Of a stretch of DNA of 64,000 nucleotides, positions 30,772 through 39,701 are shown piece by piece; the first letter of the stretch is position 1, and each line of letters opens with the position of its first letter. Position numbers and translations under genes: made by a program. Below the pieces are notes generated by a model, which was given only the letters and a program-made list of their open reading frames with translations, searched no databases and was not told where the DNA came from. This stretch comes from Amnibacterium sp. CER49 (GTDB lineage: Bacteria > Actinomycetota > Actinomycetes > Actinomycetales > Microbacteriaceae): the NCBI RefSeq assembly GCF_029846255.1, contig NZ_JARVWQ010000001.1, positions 186,001-250,000 on the forward strand. Direction: 5' to 3'.

Positions 30772-31502
30772 GAGGCCCCGACCCGCACTTCGCCGACCCG
30801 CGCCTCGCGGCTCTCTACGACGTCTTCGACGACCGGCGGGACGACCTCGACGCCTATGTGGCGCTGCTCGAGGAGCGCGGCGCGCGCTCGGTGCTCGACG
30901 TCGGTTGCGGCACCGGCGTGCTCGCGCTCCGGCTCGCCGAGCGCGGCATCGAGGTCACCGGCGTCGATCCCGCCGCGGCGTCGCTCGACGTCGCTCGTGC
31001 GAAGCCCGGCGCCGGCCGGGTGCGCTGGCTGCTCGGCGACGCGACGACGCTGCCACCGCTGCTGCAGGTCGAGGCCGCGGTGATGACGGGCAACGTCGCG
31101 CAGGTGTTCCTCACCGACGACGACTGGGCGGCGACGCTCGCCGGCATCGCTCGCGCGCTGCGGCCGGGCGGCACCCTCGTCCTCGAGAGCCGGCGCCCCG
31201 AGGCGCGGGCGTGGCTCGGGTGGACGCCGCAGCACAGCCTGCTGCGCCGGTCGGTCCCGGGCGTGGGCGAGGTGACGACGGAGGGCGAGGTCACGCGCGT
31301 CGAGCTCCCGTTCGTGTCGTTCCGCACCACCTATCGCTTCCCGCGCGAGGGCGAGGCGCTCGTGTCGCACTCGACGCTGCGGTTCCGCACGCAGGAGGAG
31401 CTCGAGACGTCCCTCGCGGCCGCGGGATTCGCCGTCGAAGACGTGCGGGAGGCGCCCGACCGTCCCGGCCTCGAGCTCGTCCTCGTCGCGACCCGCGTCT
31501 GA
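30768..31502 (+). CDS. Class I SAM-dependent methyltransferase
   Basis: The 244-residue protein has motif I VLDVGCGTGVLALRLAERG at about 42-60 and an acidic residue in EVTGVDPA. LRPGGTLVLESRRP follows further on. The substrate is unknown. GTG 30768 overlaps the oxidase stop by 4 bp (GTGA), so the two enzymes are co-translated. Confidence 0.85.
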   Translation: MRGPDPHFADPRLAALYDVFDDRRDDLDAYVALLEERGARSVLDVGCGTGVLALRLAERGIEVTGVDPAAASLDVARAKPGAGRVRWLLGDATTLPPLLQVEAAVMTGNVAQVFLTDDDWAATLAGIARALRPGGTLVLESRRPEARAWLGWTPQHSLLRRSVPGVGEVTTEGEVTRVELPFVSFRTTYRFPREGEALVSHSTLRFRTQEELETSLAAAGFAVEDVREAPDRPGLELVLVATRV

Positions 31503-31523
31503 GCGGCTGCGCCGCGATGACCA

Positions 31524-31589
31524 CGGCGTCCCGGCTTCGCAGTCCGCGGCGGCGTGTCCACTGAACCCGGTGCGGAAGCCGGAACGCCG
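31524..31589. terminator. Long imperfect convergent hairpin
   Basis: CGGCGTCCCGGCTTCGCA (31524-31541) pairs with 31571-31589 apart from one mismatch and one bulge. It lies between the converging methyltransferase and TetR genes. Confidence 0.65.
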
Positions 31590-31616
31590 CGAGTGCCGCA
31601 GGTGGAGGACGGACGG

Positions 31617-32201
31617 CTAGGACCGGGCGAGCGCGGCGACCCCGTCGACGAGCACCGTGAGCAGCGCGTCGAAGCTGCGGTCGACGTCCTCGGGCATGCC
31701 GAAGCCGTGGGCGCGTTCCAGCAGGACGAACCCGTGGACGGCGGAGCGCACCACCCGCACCGCGTCGACGAGCCGCGTCTCGGGCAGAGCGAACCCCCGC
31801 AGCACCGCGGCGACCAGCTCCACGGCATCGAGCGCCGCGGCGGCGAGCTCGGCGCTCGCAGGGTCGTCCGCCTCCGGTGAGACCTGGGCCGCGGAGTAGA
31901 GACCCGGATGCTCCCGCGCGTAGGCACGGATCGCGGTTCCGAGCGCACGGAGGGCATCGGGTCCGGAGCGGCCGACCGTGGCCGCGGCGGACCGCCGGAC
32001 CAGCTCGCGCAGCGCGACCAGCGCGACGGCCCGCCGCAGGTCGGCGAGCGAAGTGATGTGCTTGTAGAGGCTCGGGACCGCGACGCCCGCCTCGGCGGCG
32101 ACGGCCGCGAGCGTCAGCCGGTCGGCGGAGCCGGGCGCCTCGTCGATGAGACGCACGGCGAGATCGACCACCGCGTCGCGCGACAGCCCGGCCCTAGCCA
32201 C
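31617..32201 (-). CDS. TetR/AcrR family regulator with WHG-type C-domain
   Basis: The 194-residue protein has an N-terminal TetR helix-turn-helix (LTLAAVAAEAGVAVPSLYKHI). Its C-terminal half matches WHG-type ligand-binding domains (AYAREHPGLYSAAQ, VHGFVLLERAHGFG). GTG 32201 has GGGAGG eight bases upstream and overlaps the hydrolase stop by 8 bp. It is likely autoregulated through the palindrome upstream of the hydrolase gene. Confidence 0.88.
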   Translation of the reverse strand: MARAGLSRDAVVDLAVRLIDEAPGSADRLTLAAVAAEAGVAVPSLYKHITSLADLRRAVALVALRELVRRSAAATVGRSGPDALRALGTAIRAYAREHPGLYSAAQVSPEADDPASAELAAAALDAVELVAAVLRGFALPETRLVDAVRVVRSAVHGFVLLERAHGFGMPEDVDRSFDALLTVLVDGVAALARS

Positions 32202-33051
32202 GGGCCCAGCCTCCCCCACCGGGCCGTAGCCCGCCGAGGAAGTCGTCGACGGCGGCCAGCACCATGTCCGGCCGCTGCGCGTGGGCGTAGTGCGCGGCCT
32301 CCGGCACGAGCAGCGTCCGGGCGGAGAGCCGCCGCCCCATCCACGCGAGCTCCGCGGCGGGGTCGCGGTAGTCGGGGTCGCGATCACCGACGACGACCAG
32401 CGCCGGGGCGTGGACCCCGTCGAGGTGCGGCTCGACCTCGTGGTGGTCGAGCCGCACAGCCAGCCGCCGGAACGCGGCGAGCCGGCCGGGACGGCGGAGC
32501 GATGCGCGGATCTCGGCGACGTGCTGCGCGAGGCCCTCGGGCGCACGCCCCCGGTTCAGCACGCGGACGTAGTAGGACGCCCAGGCCGCGACGCCCCAGG
32601 GCCGAGCGAACAGCGCACGGTAGAGGAGGCGGTTCAGCCGCATCACCGCGGGCGACGTGGGCTCCCGGAGGAACGGGCTGATCAGCACGAGCGCGGCGAC
32701 GGCATCCGGTCGCTCGGCGGCGGCGATCACCGCGGCGGAACCGGCGAACGAGCTCCCGACGACCACCGCGGGCTCGTCGAGGGCGTCGAGCAGCGCGACG
32801 AGGTCGGAGGCGGTGGCGGAATCGCCCGCATCAGAGAAGGTGGCGTCGCTGTCGCCGTGCCCCCGGACGTCCGCCGCCACGACGCGACAGCCGGCGCCGA
32901 GCAGATGTGCCGCGAGGCCGTCGTGGACGGAACGGAGGTCCCCCATGCCGGGCACGAGGAGCACGAGGGGCCCAGCGCCCTCGTCGGTGTACGCGATGCG
33001 ACCCTCGGGCCGCTGGAGCAGCCGCACGGCGCCCGTCCCGCTCATGTTCAT
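32194..33051 (-). CDS. Alpha/beta hydrolase
   Basis: The 285-residue protein has the oxyanion loop VLLVPGMGDLRSVHDG, nucleophile elbow VVGSSFAGSAA (serine in GSSFAG), acid residue in VVGDRDPDY and catalytic His in EAAHYAHAQRP. The substrate is unknown. ATG 33051 fits a leaderless mRNA: it lies eight bases from the promoter -10, and no ribosome-binding site precedes it. ATG 33045 or 33060 are alternatives. It is cotranscribed with the TetR gene. Confidence 0.85.
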   Translation of the reverse strand: MNMSGTGAVRLLQRPEGRIAYTDEGAGPLVLLVPGMGDLRSVHDGLAAHLLGAGCRVVAADVRGHGDSDATFSDAGDSATASDLVALLDALDEPAVVVGSSFAGSAAVIAAAERPDAVAALVLISPFLREPTSPAVMRLNRLLYRALFARPWGVAAWASYYVRVLNRGRAPEGLAQHVAEIRASLRRPGRLAAFRRLAVRLDHHEVEPHLDGVHAPALVVVGDRDPDYRDPAAELAWMGRRLSARTLLVPEAAHYAHAQRPDMVLAAVDDFLGGLRPGGGGWARG

Positions 33052-33056
33052 AGCAA

Positions 33057-33087
33057 GCATGCTAATAGCATTAGCCCTGCGGAGCAA
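33057..33087 (-). promoter_or_regulatory. Hydrolase-tetR promoter with overlapping TetR operator
   Basis: On the minus strand TTGCTC (33087-33082) and TAGCAT (33064-33059) are 17 bp apart, a good -35/-10 pair. The palindrome ATGCTATTAGCAT (33071-33059) has perfect 6-bp arms covering the -10, and GCTAAT/ATTAGC arms span 33061-33075. TetR binding here would block the promoter. Confidence 0.75.
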
Positions 33088-33114
33088 GGGCACTCAGGCG
33101 GCGCCGGGGAACGA

Positions 33115-33146
33115 CGAAGGGCGGGACCGGATGGTCCCGCCCTTCG
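33115..33146 (-). terminator. Terminator of clpP operon
   Basis: CGAAGGGCGGGACC (33115-33128) pairs perfectly with 33133-33146 across a 4-nt loop, 13 bp past the clpP2 stop. Confidence 0.88.
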
Positions 33147-33159
33147 GAAGGGGTGATGC

Positions 33160-33837
33160 CTACGCCCGTGCGAGCGCCGGGGTGGCCGGTGCCTGCTTGC
33201 GCGTGGTGAGCACCTGGTCGACCAGGCCGTACTCGAGGGCCTCCTGGCCGTTCAGGATCTTGTCGCGCTCGATGTCGCGGTTGACCTGCTCGACGGTGCG
33301 GTTCGAGTGCTTCGACAGCGTCTCCTCGAGCCAGGTGCGCATGCGCAGCACCTCGGCCGCCTGGATCTCGATGTCGCTCGCCTGGCCCCCGCTGCCGCCC
33401 GAGGTGGCCGGCTGGTGGATGAGGATGCGCGCGTTCGGCAGCGCGAGCCGCTTGCCGGGCGCGCCGGCAGCGGTGATGACCGCTGCGGCCGACGCGGCCT
33501 GGCCGAGGACGACGGTCGAGATCTGCGGGCGGATGTACTGCATCGTGTCGTAGATGGCCGTCATCGCCGTGAACGAGCCGCCGGGCGAGTTGATGTACAT
33601 CATGATGTCGCGGTCGGGGTCCTGGCTCTCGAGCACGAGCAGCTGAGCCATGATGTCGTCGGCCGAGGCGTCGTCGATCTGCACACCGAGGAACACGACG
33701 CGGTCCTCGAACAGCTTCGCGTACGGGTCCTGCCGCTTGTAGCCGTAGGCCGTGCGCTCCTCGAAGCTCGGGAGGATGTAGCGGGACGACGGCATCATCG
33801 GCAGCGAGCCGGCCGCCTGGAACGTGGGGGTCTGCAT
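33160..33837 (-). CDS. clpP2: ATP-dependent Clp protease proteolytic subunit (ClpP2)
   Basis: Actinobacteria build a ClpP1P2 double ring. The 225-residue protein has the serine nucleophile in VLGQAASAAAV and the His in ARILIHQPAT. It has an N-terminal extension before FEERTAYGYKRQDPY. The GQAASAA form and this N-terminus match actinobacterial ClpP2. ATG 33837 lies 29 bp downstream of the clpP1 stop. Confidence 0.95.
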   Translation of the reverse strand: MQTPTFQAAGSLPMMPSSRYILPSFEERTAYGYKRQDPYAKLFEDRVVFLGVQIDDASADDIMAQLLVLESQDPDRDIMMYINSPGGSFTAMTAIYDTMQYIRPQISTVVLGQAASAAAVITAAGAPGKRLALPNARILIHQPATSGGSGGQASDIEIQAAEVLRMRTWLEETLSKHSNRTVEQVNRDIERDKILNGQEALEYGLVDQVLTTRKQAPATPALARA

Positions 33838-33866
33838 GAAGGGGTCCTGTCTGTTCGGCTCGGCGG

Positions 33867-34478
33867 TCAGAGGTTCGCGGCGCTGACGGTCTGCGCCTGG
33901 TCGGTGCCGCCACCACCGGTGACGTCGGCGGCCGAGGCGCGGATGTGGTCGACGAAGCCGTAGGCGAGGGCCTCCTCGGCGCTGAACCAGCGGTCGCGGT
34001 CGCCGTCGGCGTTGACCTGCTCGACGGTCTTGCCCGTGGCTTCCGCGGTGATCTGCGCGAGCCGGTTCTTCATGTCGATGATGAGCTGCGCCTGCGTCTG
34101 GATGTCGGACGAGGTGCCGCCGAACCCGCCGTGCGGCTGGTGGAGCAGCACGCGGGCGTTCGGCGTGATGTAGCGCTTGCCCTTCGTGCCCGCGGTGAGC
34201 AGCAGCTGCCCCATCGAGGCGGCCATGCCGATGCCGACCGTGACGATGTCGTTCGGCACGAACTGCATCGTGTCGTAGATCGCCATGCCGGCCGTGATCG
34301 AGCCGCCGGGCGAGTTGATGTAGAGGTAGATGTCGCGCTCGCTGTCCTCCGCGGCGAGCAGCAGCAGCTTGGCCGCGATCTCGTTCGCGTTCTCGTCGCG
34401 CACCTCGCTGCCGAGCCAGATGATGCGATCGCGCAGGAGGCGGTCGAAGACGCTGGGCTGAGGACTCATGTCGGCCAT
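33867..34478 (-). CDS. clpP1: ATP-dependent Clp protease proteolytic subunit (ClpP1)
   Basis: The 203-residue protein has the serine in [14 protein letters not shown] and the His in [10 protein letters not shown], with the acidic residue downstream in [11 protein letters not shown]. It pairs with ClpP2. The tail [18 protein letters not shown] is longer than in minimal ClpP. Its start, ATG 34478, is followed by [18 protein letters not shown]. The promoter region 34479-34595 also holds a 12-bp palindrome GAGCGATCGCTC at 34580-34591. Confidence 0.95.
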   Translation of the reverse strand: MADMSPQPSVFDRLLRDRIIWLGSEVRDENANEIAAKLLLLAAEDSERDIYLYINSPGGSITAGMAIYDTMQFVPNDIVTVGIGMAASMGQLLLTAGTKGKRYITPNARVLLHQPHGGFGGTSSDIQTQAQLIIDMKNRLAQITAEATGKTVEQVNADGDRDRWFSAEEALAYGFVDHIRASAADVTGGGGTDQAQTVSAANL

Positions 34479-34595
34479 GTGGTTCGACTTCCATTCGTGT
34501 GGTTCAGGATCGACGACAACGCTAGTGAGCGGTCCCTGCTCGTCCCGCCGTGTTCGCCGCAGGCAGACCCGGAGCCGCTGAGCGATCGCTCGGCA

Positions 34596-35066
34596 TCAGC
34601 CGGACGTCGGCGACCAGGCGAGCAGCAGGTCGGGGGCTCCCTCCTCGTTCGCCTCGCCGTCCGAGCCGCCGATCACGACGAAGCCGTGGCGCTCGTAGAG
34701 CGCGCGGGCGGGCTCGTTGCTCACGAACACCCACAGCCGGAGCCCTTCCGGACGGCGCTCCTTCGCGAGCGCGAGCAGGCCGGTCCCGATGCCCCGGCCC
34801 TGCGCGTCGGGGGTGACGTAGAGCGAGTCGAGCAGATCGTTCTCGAGGACCAGCACCCCGACCACCCGGCTGTCCCGCTCCGCCACCCACGCCTCCGCGA
34901 CCGGCAGCACATCGCGGAGCAGGTGCGGCACGAGCTCGGCGTCGTCGTGGACCGAGGGCGGGAAGCGCTCCCCCGCCGCCCTGCGCGCGTCGAGCATCAC
35001 CCGGGCGATCGCCTCGATGTCGCCTGCGCCGGCTTCACGCACCCGGAGCGGCTGCAGCGTCGTCAC
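34596..35066 (-). CDS. GNAT family N-acetyltransferase
   Basis: The 156-residue protein has the CoA-binding signature DAQGRGIGTGLLALAKERR and the downstream VSNEPARALYERHGFVVIG. GTG 35066. The substrate is unknown. It lies between the trigger factor gene and clpP1, separated from tig by a terminator. Confidence 0.85.
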   Translation of the reverse strand: MTTLQPLRVREAGAGDIEAIARVMLDARRAAGERFPPSVHDDAELVPHLLRDVLPVAEAWVAERDSRVVGVLVLENDLLDSLYVTPDAQGRGIGTGLLALAKERRPEGLRLWVFVSNEPARALYERHGFVVIGGSDGEANEEGAPDLLLAWSPTSG

Positions 35067-35093
35067 GTCCGGAACCGTATAGGGCCGGAACGC

Positions 35094-35130
35094 CGACGGG
35101 GCCCGGCGCAGGCAGCACCGGGCCCCGTCG
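35094..35130 (-). terminator. Terminator of tig
   Basis: CGACGGGGCCCGG (35094-35106) pairs exactly with 35118-35130 across an 11-nt loop, 11 bp past the tig stop. Confidence 0.88.
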
Positions 35131-35141
35131 GGGAAGGCGGG

Positions 35142-36572
35142 TCAGGCCTTCGGGGTCTTCGCGCGCGAGCGCTTGGGCTTCGCCTCGGGCTCCGCGGCGG
35201 CCGCAGCGGGCGCCGCGTCGTCGGCGGGCACCGGGGCCTCGGCGACGACCTCGACGGGCTCGTCGGTCTCCTCGTCGGCGATGTCCTGCGGCGAGTCGGT
35301 GACGACGAAGTCGCTGAGGTCGACGGGCTTGCCGGTGGTGTCCTGCACCTTCACGCGGCCGAGCAGCACGCTGATCGCCTTGCTGCGCGCGACCTCGCTC
35401 ATCATCGACGGCAGCTGGTTGTTCTGCTGCAGCACCTCGACGAACTCCTGCGGCTGCATGCCGTACTGCTGCGCGCTCTGCACGAGGAACTGCGCGAGCT
35501 CGTCCTGCGACACGGTGATGTTCTCGGCCTCGACGATCGTGTCGAACAGCAGCTGCGAGCGGAACGCCTTCTCGCTCGACTCGGCGACCTCGGCGCGGTG
35601 CACGTCGTCCTCGAGACGGCCCTCGGCCTCGAGGTGACGGGTGACCTCGTCGTCGATGAGCTGCTGCGGCACGGGCACCTCGACCTGCGCGAGCAGCGCG
35701 TCGACGACCTTGTCGCGGGCCTCGGACACCTGCCCGAAGGCCTTCTGCCGCTCGACCTGCGAGCGCACGTCGGCGCGGAGCTCGTCGAGGGTGTCGAACT
35801 CGCTCGCCATCTGGGCGAACTCGTCGTCGAGCTCGGGCAGCTCGCGCTCCTTCACGGAGAGGACGGTGACCGTGATCTCGGCCTCCTCGCCCTCGTGGTC
35901 GCCGCCGAGCAGCGTGGAGCGGAAGGTGGTGGTCTCGCCGGCGGTAAGGGTGTCGAGCGCGTCGTCGATGCCCTCGATCAGCTCGCCGGAGCCGATCTCG
36001 TACGAGATGGCGTTCGCCGAGTCGACCTGCTCGTCGCCGATGACGGCGACGAGGTCGATCTGCACGAAGTCGCCCGACTTCGCGGGCCGCTCGACGGTGA
36101 CGAGGGTGCCGAAGCGGCTGCGCAGCTCGTCGACCGCGTTCGCGACGTCCTCGTCGGTCACCTCGACCGGCTCGACCGCGACGGTGACGCCGTCGAGCGC
36201 CGGCAGTTGGATCTCGGGCCGCACGTCGACCTCGACGGTGACCTTGAGGTCGCCCGAGAAGTCCTTCGCGTCCGGCCACTCGGTGATGTCGGCCTCGGGG
36301 CGGCCGAGCGGCCGGAGGTCGTTGGCCTCGACGGCCTCGCGGAAGAAGCGGTCGAGGCCCTCGTTCACCGCGTGCTCGAGCACCGCGCCGCGGCCGACGC
36401 GCTGGTCGATGATGGGCGGCGGCACCTTGCCCTTGCGGAAGCCGGGGATCTGCACCTCTTCGGCGATGTGGCCGTAGGCGTGCGTGATGCTCGGCCGGAG
36501 CTCCTCCGGCGTCACGGAGATGGCGAGCTTCACCCGCGTCGGGCTCAGCTTCTCGACGGTCGTCACGACCAT
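35142..36572 (-). CDS. tig: Trigger factor
   Basis: Trigger factor is the ribosome-bound chaperone and prolyl isomerase. The 476-residue protein has the ribosome-binding signature [12 protein letters not shown] near residue 44, the FKBP-like domain ([15 protein letters not shown] ... [13 protein letters not shown]), and the helical C-terminal domain. It ends in an Ala/Glu/Lys-rich tail typical of actinobacteria. ATG 36572 matches the usual N-terminus; a GTG at 36581 is possible. It lies 62 bp downstream of tRNA-Pro. Confidence 0.97.
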   Translation of the reverse strand: MVVTTVEKLSPTRVKLAISVTPEELRPSITHAYGHIAEEVQIPGFRKGKVPPPIIDQRVGRGAVLEHAVNEGLDRFFREAVEANDLRPLGRPEADITEWPDAKDFSGDLKVTVEVDVRPEIQLPALDGVTVAVEPVEVTDEDVANAVDELRSRFGTLVTVERPAKSGDFVQIDLVAVIGDEQVDSANAISYEIGSGELIEGIDDALDTLTAGETTTFRSTLLGGDHEGEEAEITVTVLSVKERELPELDDEFAQMASEFDTLDELRADVRSQVERQKAFGQVSEARDKVVDALLAQVEVPVPQQLIDDEVTRHLEAEGRLEDDVHRAEVAESSEKAFRSQLLFDTIVEAENITVSQDELAQFLVQSAQQYGMQPQEFVEVLQQNNQLPSMMSEVARSKAISVLLGRVKVQDTTGKPVDLSDFVVTDSPQDIADEETDEPVEVVAEAPVPADDAAPAAAAAEPEAKPKRSRAKTPKA

Positions 36573-36634
36573 GGCGGTCACGTTTCCTTTCGGGATGCGA
36601 CCCTTCGCATCCGTGTGCTTCCTGCTGCCTGAGT

Positions 36635-36708
36635 CGGGGCGACAGGATTCGAACCTGCGGCCTCCCGCTCCCAAAGCGGGCGCTCTACCAAGCTGAGCTA
36701 CGCCCCGC
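36635..36708 (-). tRNA. tRNA-Pro (anticodon TGG)
   Basis: The 74-nt cloverleaf has acceptor stem CGGGGCG/CGCCCCG, D arm GCTCAGCTTGGTAGAGC, anticodon arm CCCGC-TTTGGGA-GCGGG with anticodon UGG, and T arm GCAGG-TTCGAAT-CCTGT. The discriminator is A. CCA is not encoded. A possible -10 TACACT lies upstream near 36797. Confidence 0.97.
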
Positions 36709-36817
36709 GGCCCGCTGACGGCGTACGCGGAGCGTGCCCGCGGCTGCCCGCTCGCACCGCTCCGCCTCGAGGGCGGATCGGCCGCGTCGAGTGTAGCGGG
36801 GTCAGCCGGACGCGGCT

Positions 36818-36850
36818 GAGGGGCGGGGTCCGCTCGGGACCCCGCCCCTC
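36818..36850 (-). terminator. Terminator of dps
   Basis: GAGGGGCGGGGTCC (36818-36831) pairs perfectly with 36837-36850 across a 5-nt loop, just past the dps stop. Confidence 0.88.
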
Positions 36851-36863
36851 GTCGCCCTGCCGC

Positions 36864-37385
36864 TCAGCCCTGGTTGCCCGCGAGGTGCGCGGCGAGGAAC
36901 CAGCGGTCCTCGACCATCCCGCGCTCGATCTCGATGCAGACGTCCTGGCTCGAGAGGTCGCTGTCGTCGAGCCCCCCGATCGCGTCGCGGACGACCTTCA
37001 GCGTGGCGTCGATCTGGCCGACGACCTGGCTGATCATCACGTCGTAGTTGTGGAAGCCGTCCGGTATCTCGGGCAGCGTGCTCTTCGCCGCGACCGTCGC
37101 GAGGCGCGCGTCGACCGGGAGGCCGAGCGCGACGACCCGCTCGGCGGCCGCGTCGGCGTAGGCCTGCGCGTGCTGCACGACCTTGTCGAGCAGCTTGTGC
37201 ACCGCGATGAAGTTGACGCCGCGGACGTGCCAGTGGGCCTGCTTGCCGTCGATGACGAGGGCCTGGCAGTTCACCACGATCGGCGACAGGTACTGGAGGA
37301 CCTTGTTGACGGTCTCCATGTCCATCGATGCCTGCGGCACCGAGACGATGTCGGTGCGGAGCTTCGTGTCCTTCGTGTCGGTCAT
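36864..37385 (-). CDS. dps: Dps-family ferritin-like DNA protection protein
   Basis: Dps dodecamers oxidise and store iron with peroxide and protect DNA. The 173-residue protein has the inter-subunit ferroxidase ligands in AHWHVRGVNFIAVHKLLDKVV (two His and one Asp) and ADAAAERVVALG (Asp, Glu). The N-terminus MTDTKDTKLRTD has few lysines, so DNA binding is uncertain. ATG 37385 has AGGAGGAG upstream. It may be oxidative- or stationary-phase controlled, though no operator was recognised. Confidence 0.93.
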   Translation of the reverse strand: MTDTKDTKLRTDIVSVPQASMDMETVNKVLQYLSPIVVNCQALVIDGKQAHWHVRGVNFIAVHKLLDKVVQHAQAYADAAAERVVALGLPVDARLATVAAKSTLPEIPDGFHNYDVMISQVVGQIDATLKVVRDAIGGLDDSDLSSQDVCIEIERGMVEDRWFLAAHLAGNQG

Positions 37386-37501
37386 GGGCTGTTCTCCTCC
37401 TGTCGGCTCCGCCGGGCTCACGGAGACCGGCGGTGCCTCCCAGTAGAACCAGCGCGGCTGAGGTGCGGGTGGACGCGGCCTGAACGCCGCCGATGGACGC
37501 G

Positions 37502-38080
37502 CTAGATGCCCGCGTCGGCGGACTCGGCGGTCGCGCCCTCGCTCGCGTCGTCGGTCGACTGCGGCGTGCTCGAGCCGCCGTCGCCGCCCTCGGGCGCGCT
37601 GCGACGGCCGGCCTCGATCGCCGCGGCGGAGCCGCCGATGCCGGCGACGAGCGCGAAGAGGCTCCACGGCAGACCCCAGCGGCGGTGCCCGAGCAGCGCG
37701 TCGAACGAGATGTCGCCGGGGCCGTCGTTCGTGAGACCCGCGACCACCGCCATGAGCACGGCGTTGTACTCCCAGCCGCCGCTCGCGTTCCACGGGCCGT
37801 TCGGGGCGTGCACCTTGCGGATCGCCGTGGCCATGGTGCCGATGAGCGCCGCCGAGGCGAACGGCGTGCCGGCCCCGAGCACGATGCCGGCGCCGCCGAG
37901 CGTCTCGCTGAGCGCGGCCGCGAACGCGTTGCGGCGAGCGGGGTGCATGTCGAGCGCCTGCATCATCTGCGTCGTGCCCTCGATGCCGGGCCCGCCGAAC
38001 GAGCCGCGCAGCTTCTGCAGGCCGTGCGCGGTGAAGAATCCGCCGACGACGAGGCGGACGACGAGCTTGCCGAAGTCCAT
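37502..38080 (-). CDS. DoxX family membrane protein
   Basis: The 192-residue protein has four membrane helices and the family N-terminus GKLVVRLVVGGFFTAHGLQKL with the conserved HGxQK. DoxX-like proteins take part in quinone- or thiol-linked redox processes; the precise role is unknown. A 50-residue Ser/Gly/Asp-rich cytoplasmic tail follows. ATG 38080 has GGAAGGAG upstream. It is divergent from the GyrI-like gene. Confidence 0.88.
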   Translation of the reverse strand: MDFGKLVVRLVVGGFFTAHGLQKLRGSFGGPGIEGTTQMMQALDMHPARRNAFAAALSETLGGAGIVLGAGTPFASAALIGTMATAIRKVHAPNGPWNASGGWEYNAVLMAVVAGLTNDGPGDISFDALLGHRRWGLPWSLFALVAGIGGSAAAIEAGRRSAPEGGDGGSSTPQSTDDASEGATAESADAGI

Positions 38081-38174
38081 GAGGGGCTCCTTCCGAATCG
38101 GCTTGCCCCGACGGTATTGACCCCGCCTGATCGATTCCCCGGGAGTCGGCAGGCCCGGCGACCACACTCGCGGC

Positions 38175-38654
38175 ATGGGCGATGCCTTCGAGGTGGCCGT
38201 GGAGAGGGTGCCGGAGCGCACCGTGCTGACGGAGCAGCGCCGGCTGCGCGTCGATGCGCTCGCCGACTTCGTGCGCGGCGCGTTCGAGCGCCAGCGTGCC
38301 GCGGTCGGCTCCGCCGCCGCGATCGCCGGCGCGCCGTTCGCGGTCTTCCACGGGCCGGTGAGCGAGGACGAGGACGGGCCGGTCGAGGCCTGCACCCCCG
38401 TCGACGGCGACGTCTCGCGCGTCGCCGCGGAGCACCGCACGGAGCCTGCGCACGACGAGGCCTTCACCACGATCAGCCGGGCCCAGCTCGAGTACCCCGG
38501 CGTGCTCCGCGCGTACGACGCGGTCGTGGCCTGGATCGAGCAGCGGGGCGGCGAGACGACGGGAGCGCCCCGGGAGGTCTACCTCGGCGACGTGGACGCC
38601 GCCGCTCCGGACGATCGGATCGCGCGCATCGCCTTCCCCTGCCGCCTGCCCTGA
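38175..38654 (+). CDS. GyrI-like small-molecule-binding domain protein
   Basis: The 159-residue protein matches the effector-binding domain found in GyrI/BmrR/Rob: FAVFHGPVSEDEDGPVEACTPV in the middle and REVYLGDVD near the end. No DNA-binding domain is attached. Stand-alone members may bind or sequester ligands. ATG 38175 lies six bases after CACACT (38163-38168), so it may be leaderless. It converges with the LLM gene across 16 bp. Confidence 0.82.
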   Translation: MGDAFEVAVERVPERTVLTEQRRLRVDALADFVRGAFERQRAAVGSAAAIAGAPFAVFHGPVSEDEDGPVEACTPVDGDVSRVAAEHRTEPAHDEAFTTISRAQLEYPGVLRAYDAVVAWIEQRGGETTGAPREVYLGDVDAAAPDDRIARIAFPCRLP

Positions 38655-38670
38655 GCCCCTCGACGGCCGC

Positions 38671-39543
38671 TCACGCGAGCAGGGGCCGGACCTCCTCGCC
38701 GAGGAGGTGGACAAGGCCCTCCGGGTCCGGCTCGTCCGCGGTCGGCTGCAGCACGACGGTGTCGACGCCCGCATCGACCCATCGCGAGAGCCCCTCGGCG
38801 ATCGCGGCCGCGTCGCCCGTCACGCCGACGTCCGCACCCTGCGGGAACCCCCACCGGCCGCGCTCCGCCTCGAGCCGCTCGGCCGCGCCGTCGCCGGTGG
38901 CGACGATCACGTAGCTCACGATCTCGTGCGGGTCGGTGCGGCCCGCGCGCTCGCGGCCGGCGTCGATGCGCTCGCGGGCGAGGCGGACCTGGTCGGGGGT
39001 CGTGCCGCCGGTGAGGATCACGCCGTCGGCCTTCGCACCGACGAGCTCGAGGGTCTTCGGGCCCTCGGCGCCGGCGAGCACCTTGAGCGGCGCGGCCGGC
39101 GGGTGGTCGAGCGCGACGCCGTCGAGCCGCACGTAGCGGCCCTCGGTGGTGACGGTCTCCCCCGCGAGCAGCGCCCGCAGCGCGTCGAGGTACTCGCCGA
39201 GCAGGGTGAGCGGCGAGGCGGCCCGAGCACCGATCTGACCCATCCAGTCGAGCACGCCGTGCCCGACCCCCACGATCGCGCGGCCGGGGAACAGCCGGTC
39301 GAGGGTGGCCGCCTCCATCGCCGTCGTCGCGACGTTGCGCATGGGCACCGGCATGAGGCCGACACCGAGCCGCACCGAGGAGGTCCAGGCCAGGGCGGCG
39401 GCCATGCTCGCGACGGCGCTCTCCTTGAAGCAGTCCTCCCAGAGCCAGAGCTGCTCGAGCCCCGACTCGTCCGCGGCGAGCGCCATCGAGCGCAGGCGCT
39501 CGGGCGGCATCGAGGGCAGGAAGATCGCACCGACGCTGGTCAC
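38671..39543 (-). CDS. LLM class F420-dependent oxidoreductase
   Basis: The 290-residue protein has the luciferase-like TIM-barrel pattern: GAIFLPSMPPERLRSMALAA at the start, LWLWEDCFKESAVASMAAAL, GVGHGVLDWMGQIG, and VLAGAEGPKTLELVGAKADG. Such enzymes use F420H2 or FMNH2; the substrate is unknown. GTG 39543 is preceded by AGGATGGAGG. The ~100-bp palindromic repeat at 39590 lies immediately upstream, possibly carrying its promoter region. Confidence 0.87.
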   Translation of the reverse strand: MTSVGAIFLPSMPPERLRSMALAADESGLEQLWLWEDCFKESAVASMAAALAWTSSVRLGVGLMPVPMRNVATTAMEAATLDRLFPGRAIVGVGHGVLDWMGQIGARAASPLTLLGEYLDALRALLAGETVTTEGRYVRLDGVALDHPPAAPLKVLAGAEGPKTLELVGAKADGVILTGGTTPDQVRLARERIDAGRERAGRTDPHEIVSYVIVATGDGAAERLEAERGRWGFPQGADVGVTGDAAAIAEGLSRWVDAGVDTVVLQPTADEPDPEGLVHLLGEEVRPLLA

Positions 39544-39589
39544 GCCTCCATCCTGGCCTGCTCCGCTGCGCGCTTCGCTGGCCCTGCTC

Positions 39590-39694
39590 GCGGATCCGGA
39601 GTTCCCGGCCGACACGCCGAGGGCACCCCTCGGAGCGCGGCGTGTCGTCGCAGAACTCCGGATCCGCGGGAGAACTCCGGATCCGCGAAGGCGG
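39590..39694. repeat. MITE/REP-like palindromic element, copy 1
   Basis: The termini GCGGATCCGGAGTT (39590-39603) and AACTCCGGATCCGC (39673-39686) are perfect inverted repeats; the right terminus is duplicated at 39654-39667. Inside, CGACACGCCG (39610-39619) pairs with 39638-39647, and CCGAGGG with CCCTCGG at the centre. A second copy with the same order lies at 52612-52718. No coding potential is seen. Confidence 0.8.
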
Positions 39695-39701
39695 GCGCGC
39701 G

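Noticed and set aside
34479-34595. ClgR binding site upstream of clpP1
   Set aside because: Only TTCGC half-sites were seen; the GAGCGATCGCTC palindrome does not match the known ClgR motif well enough.
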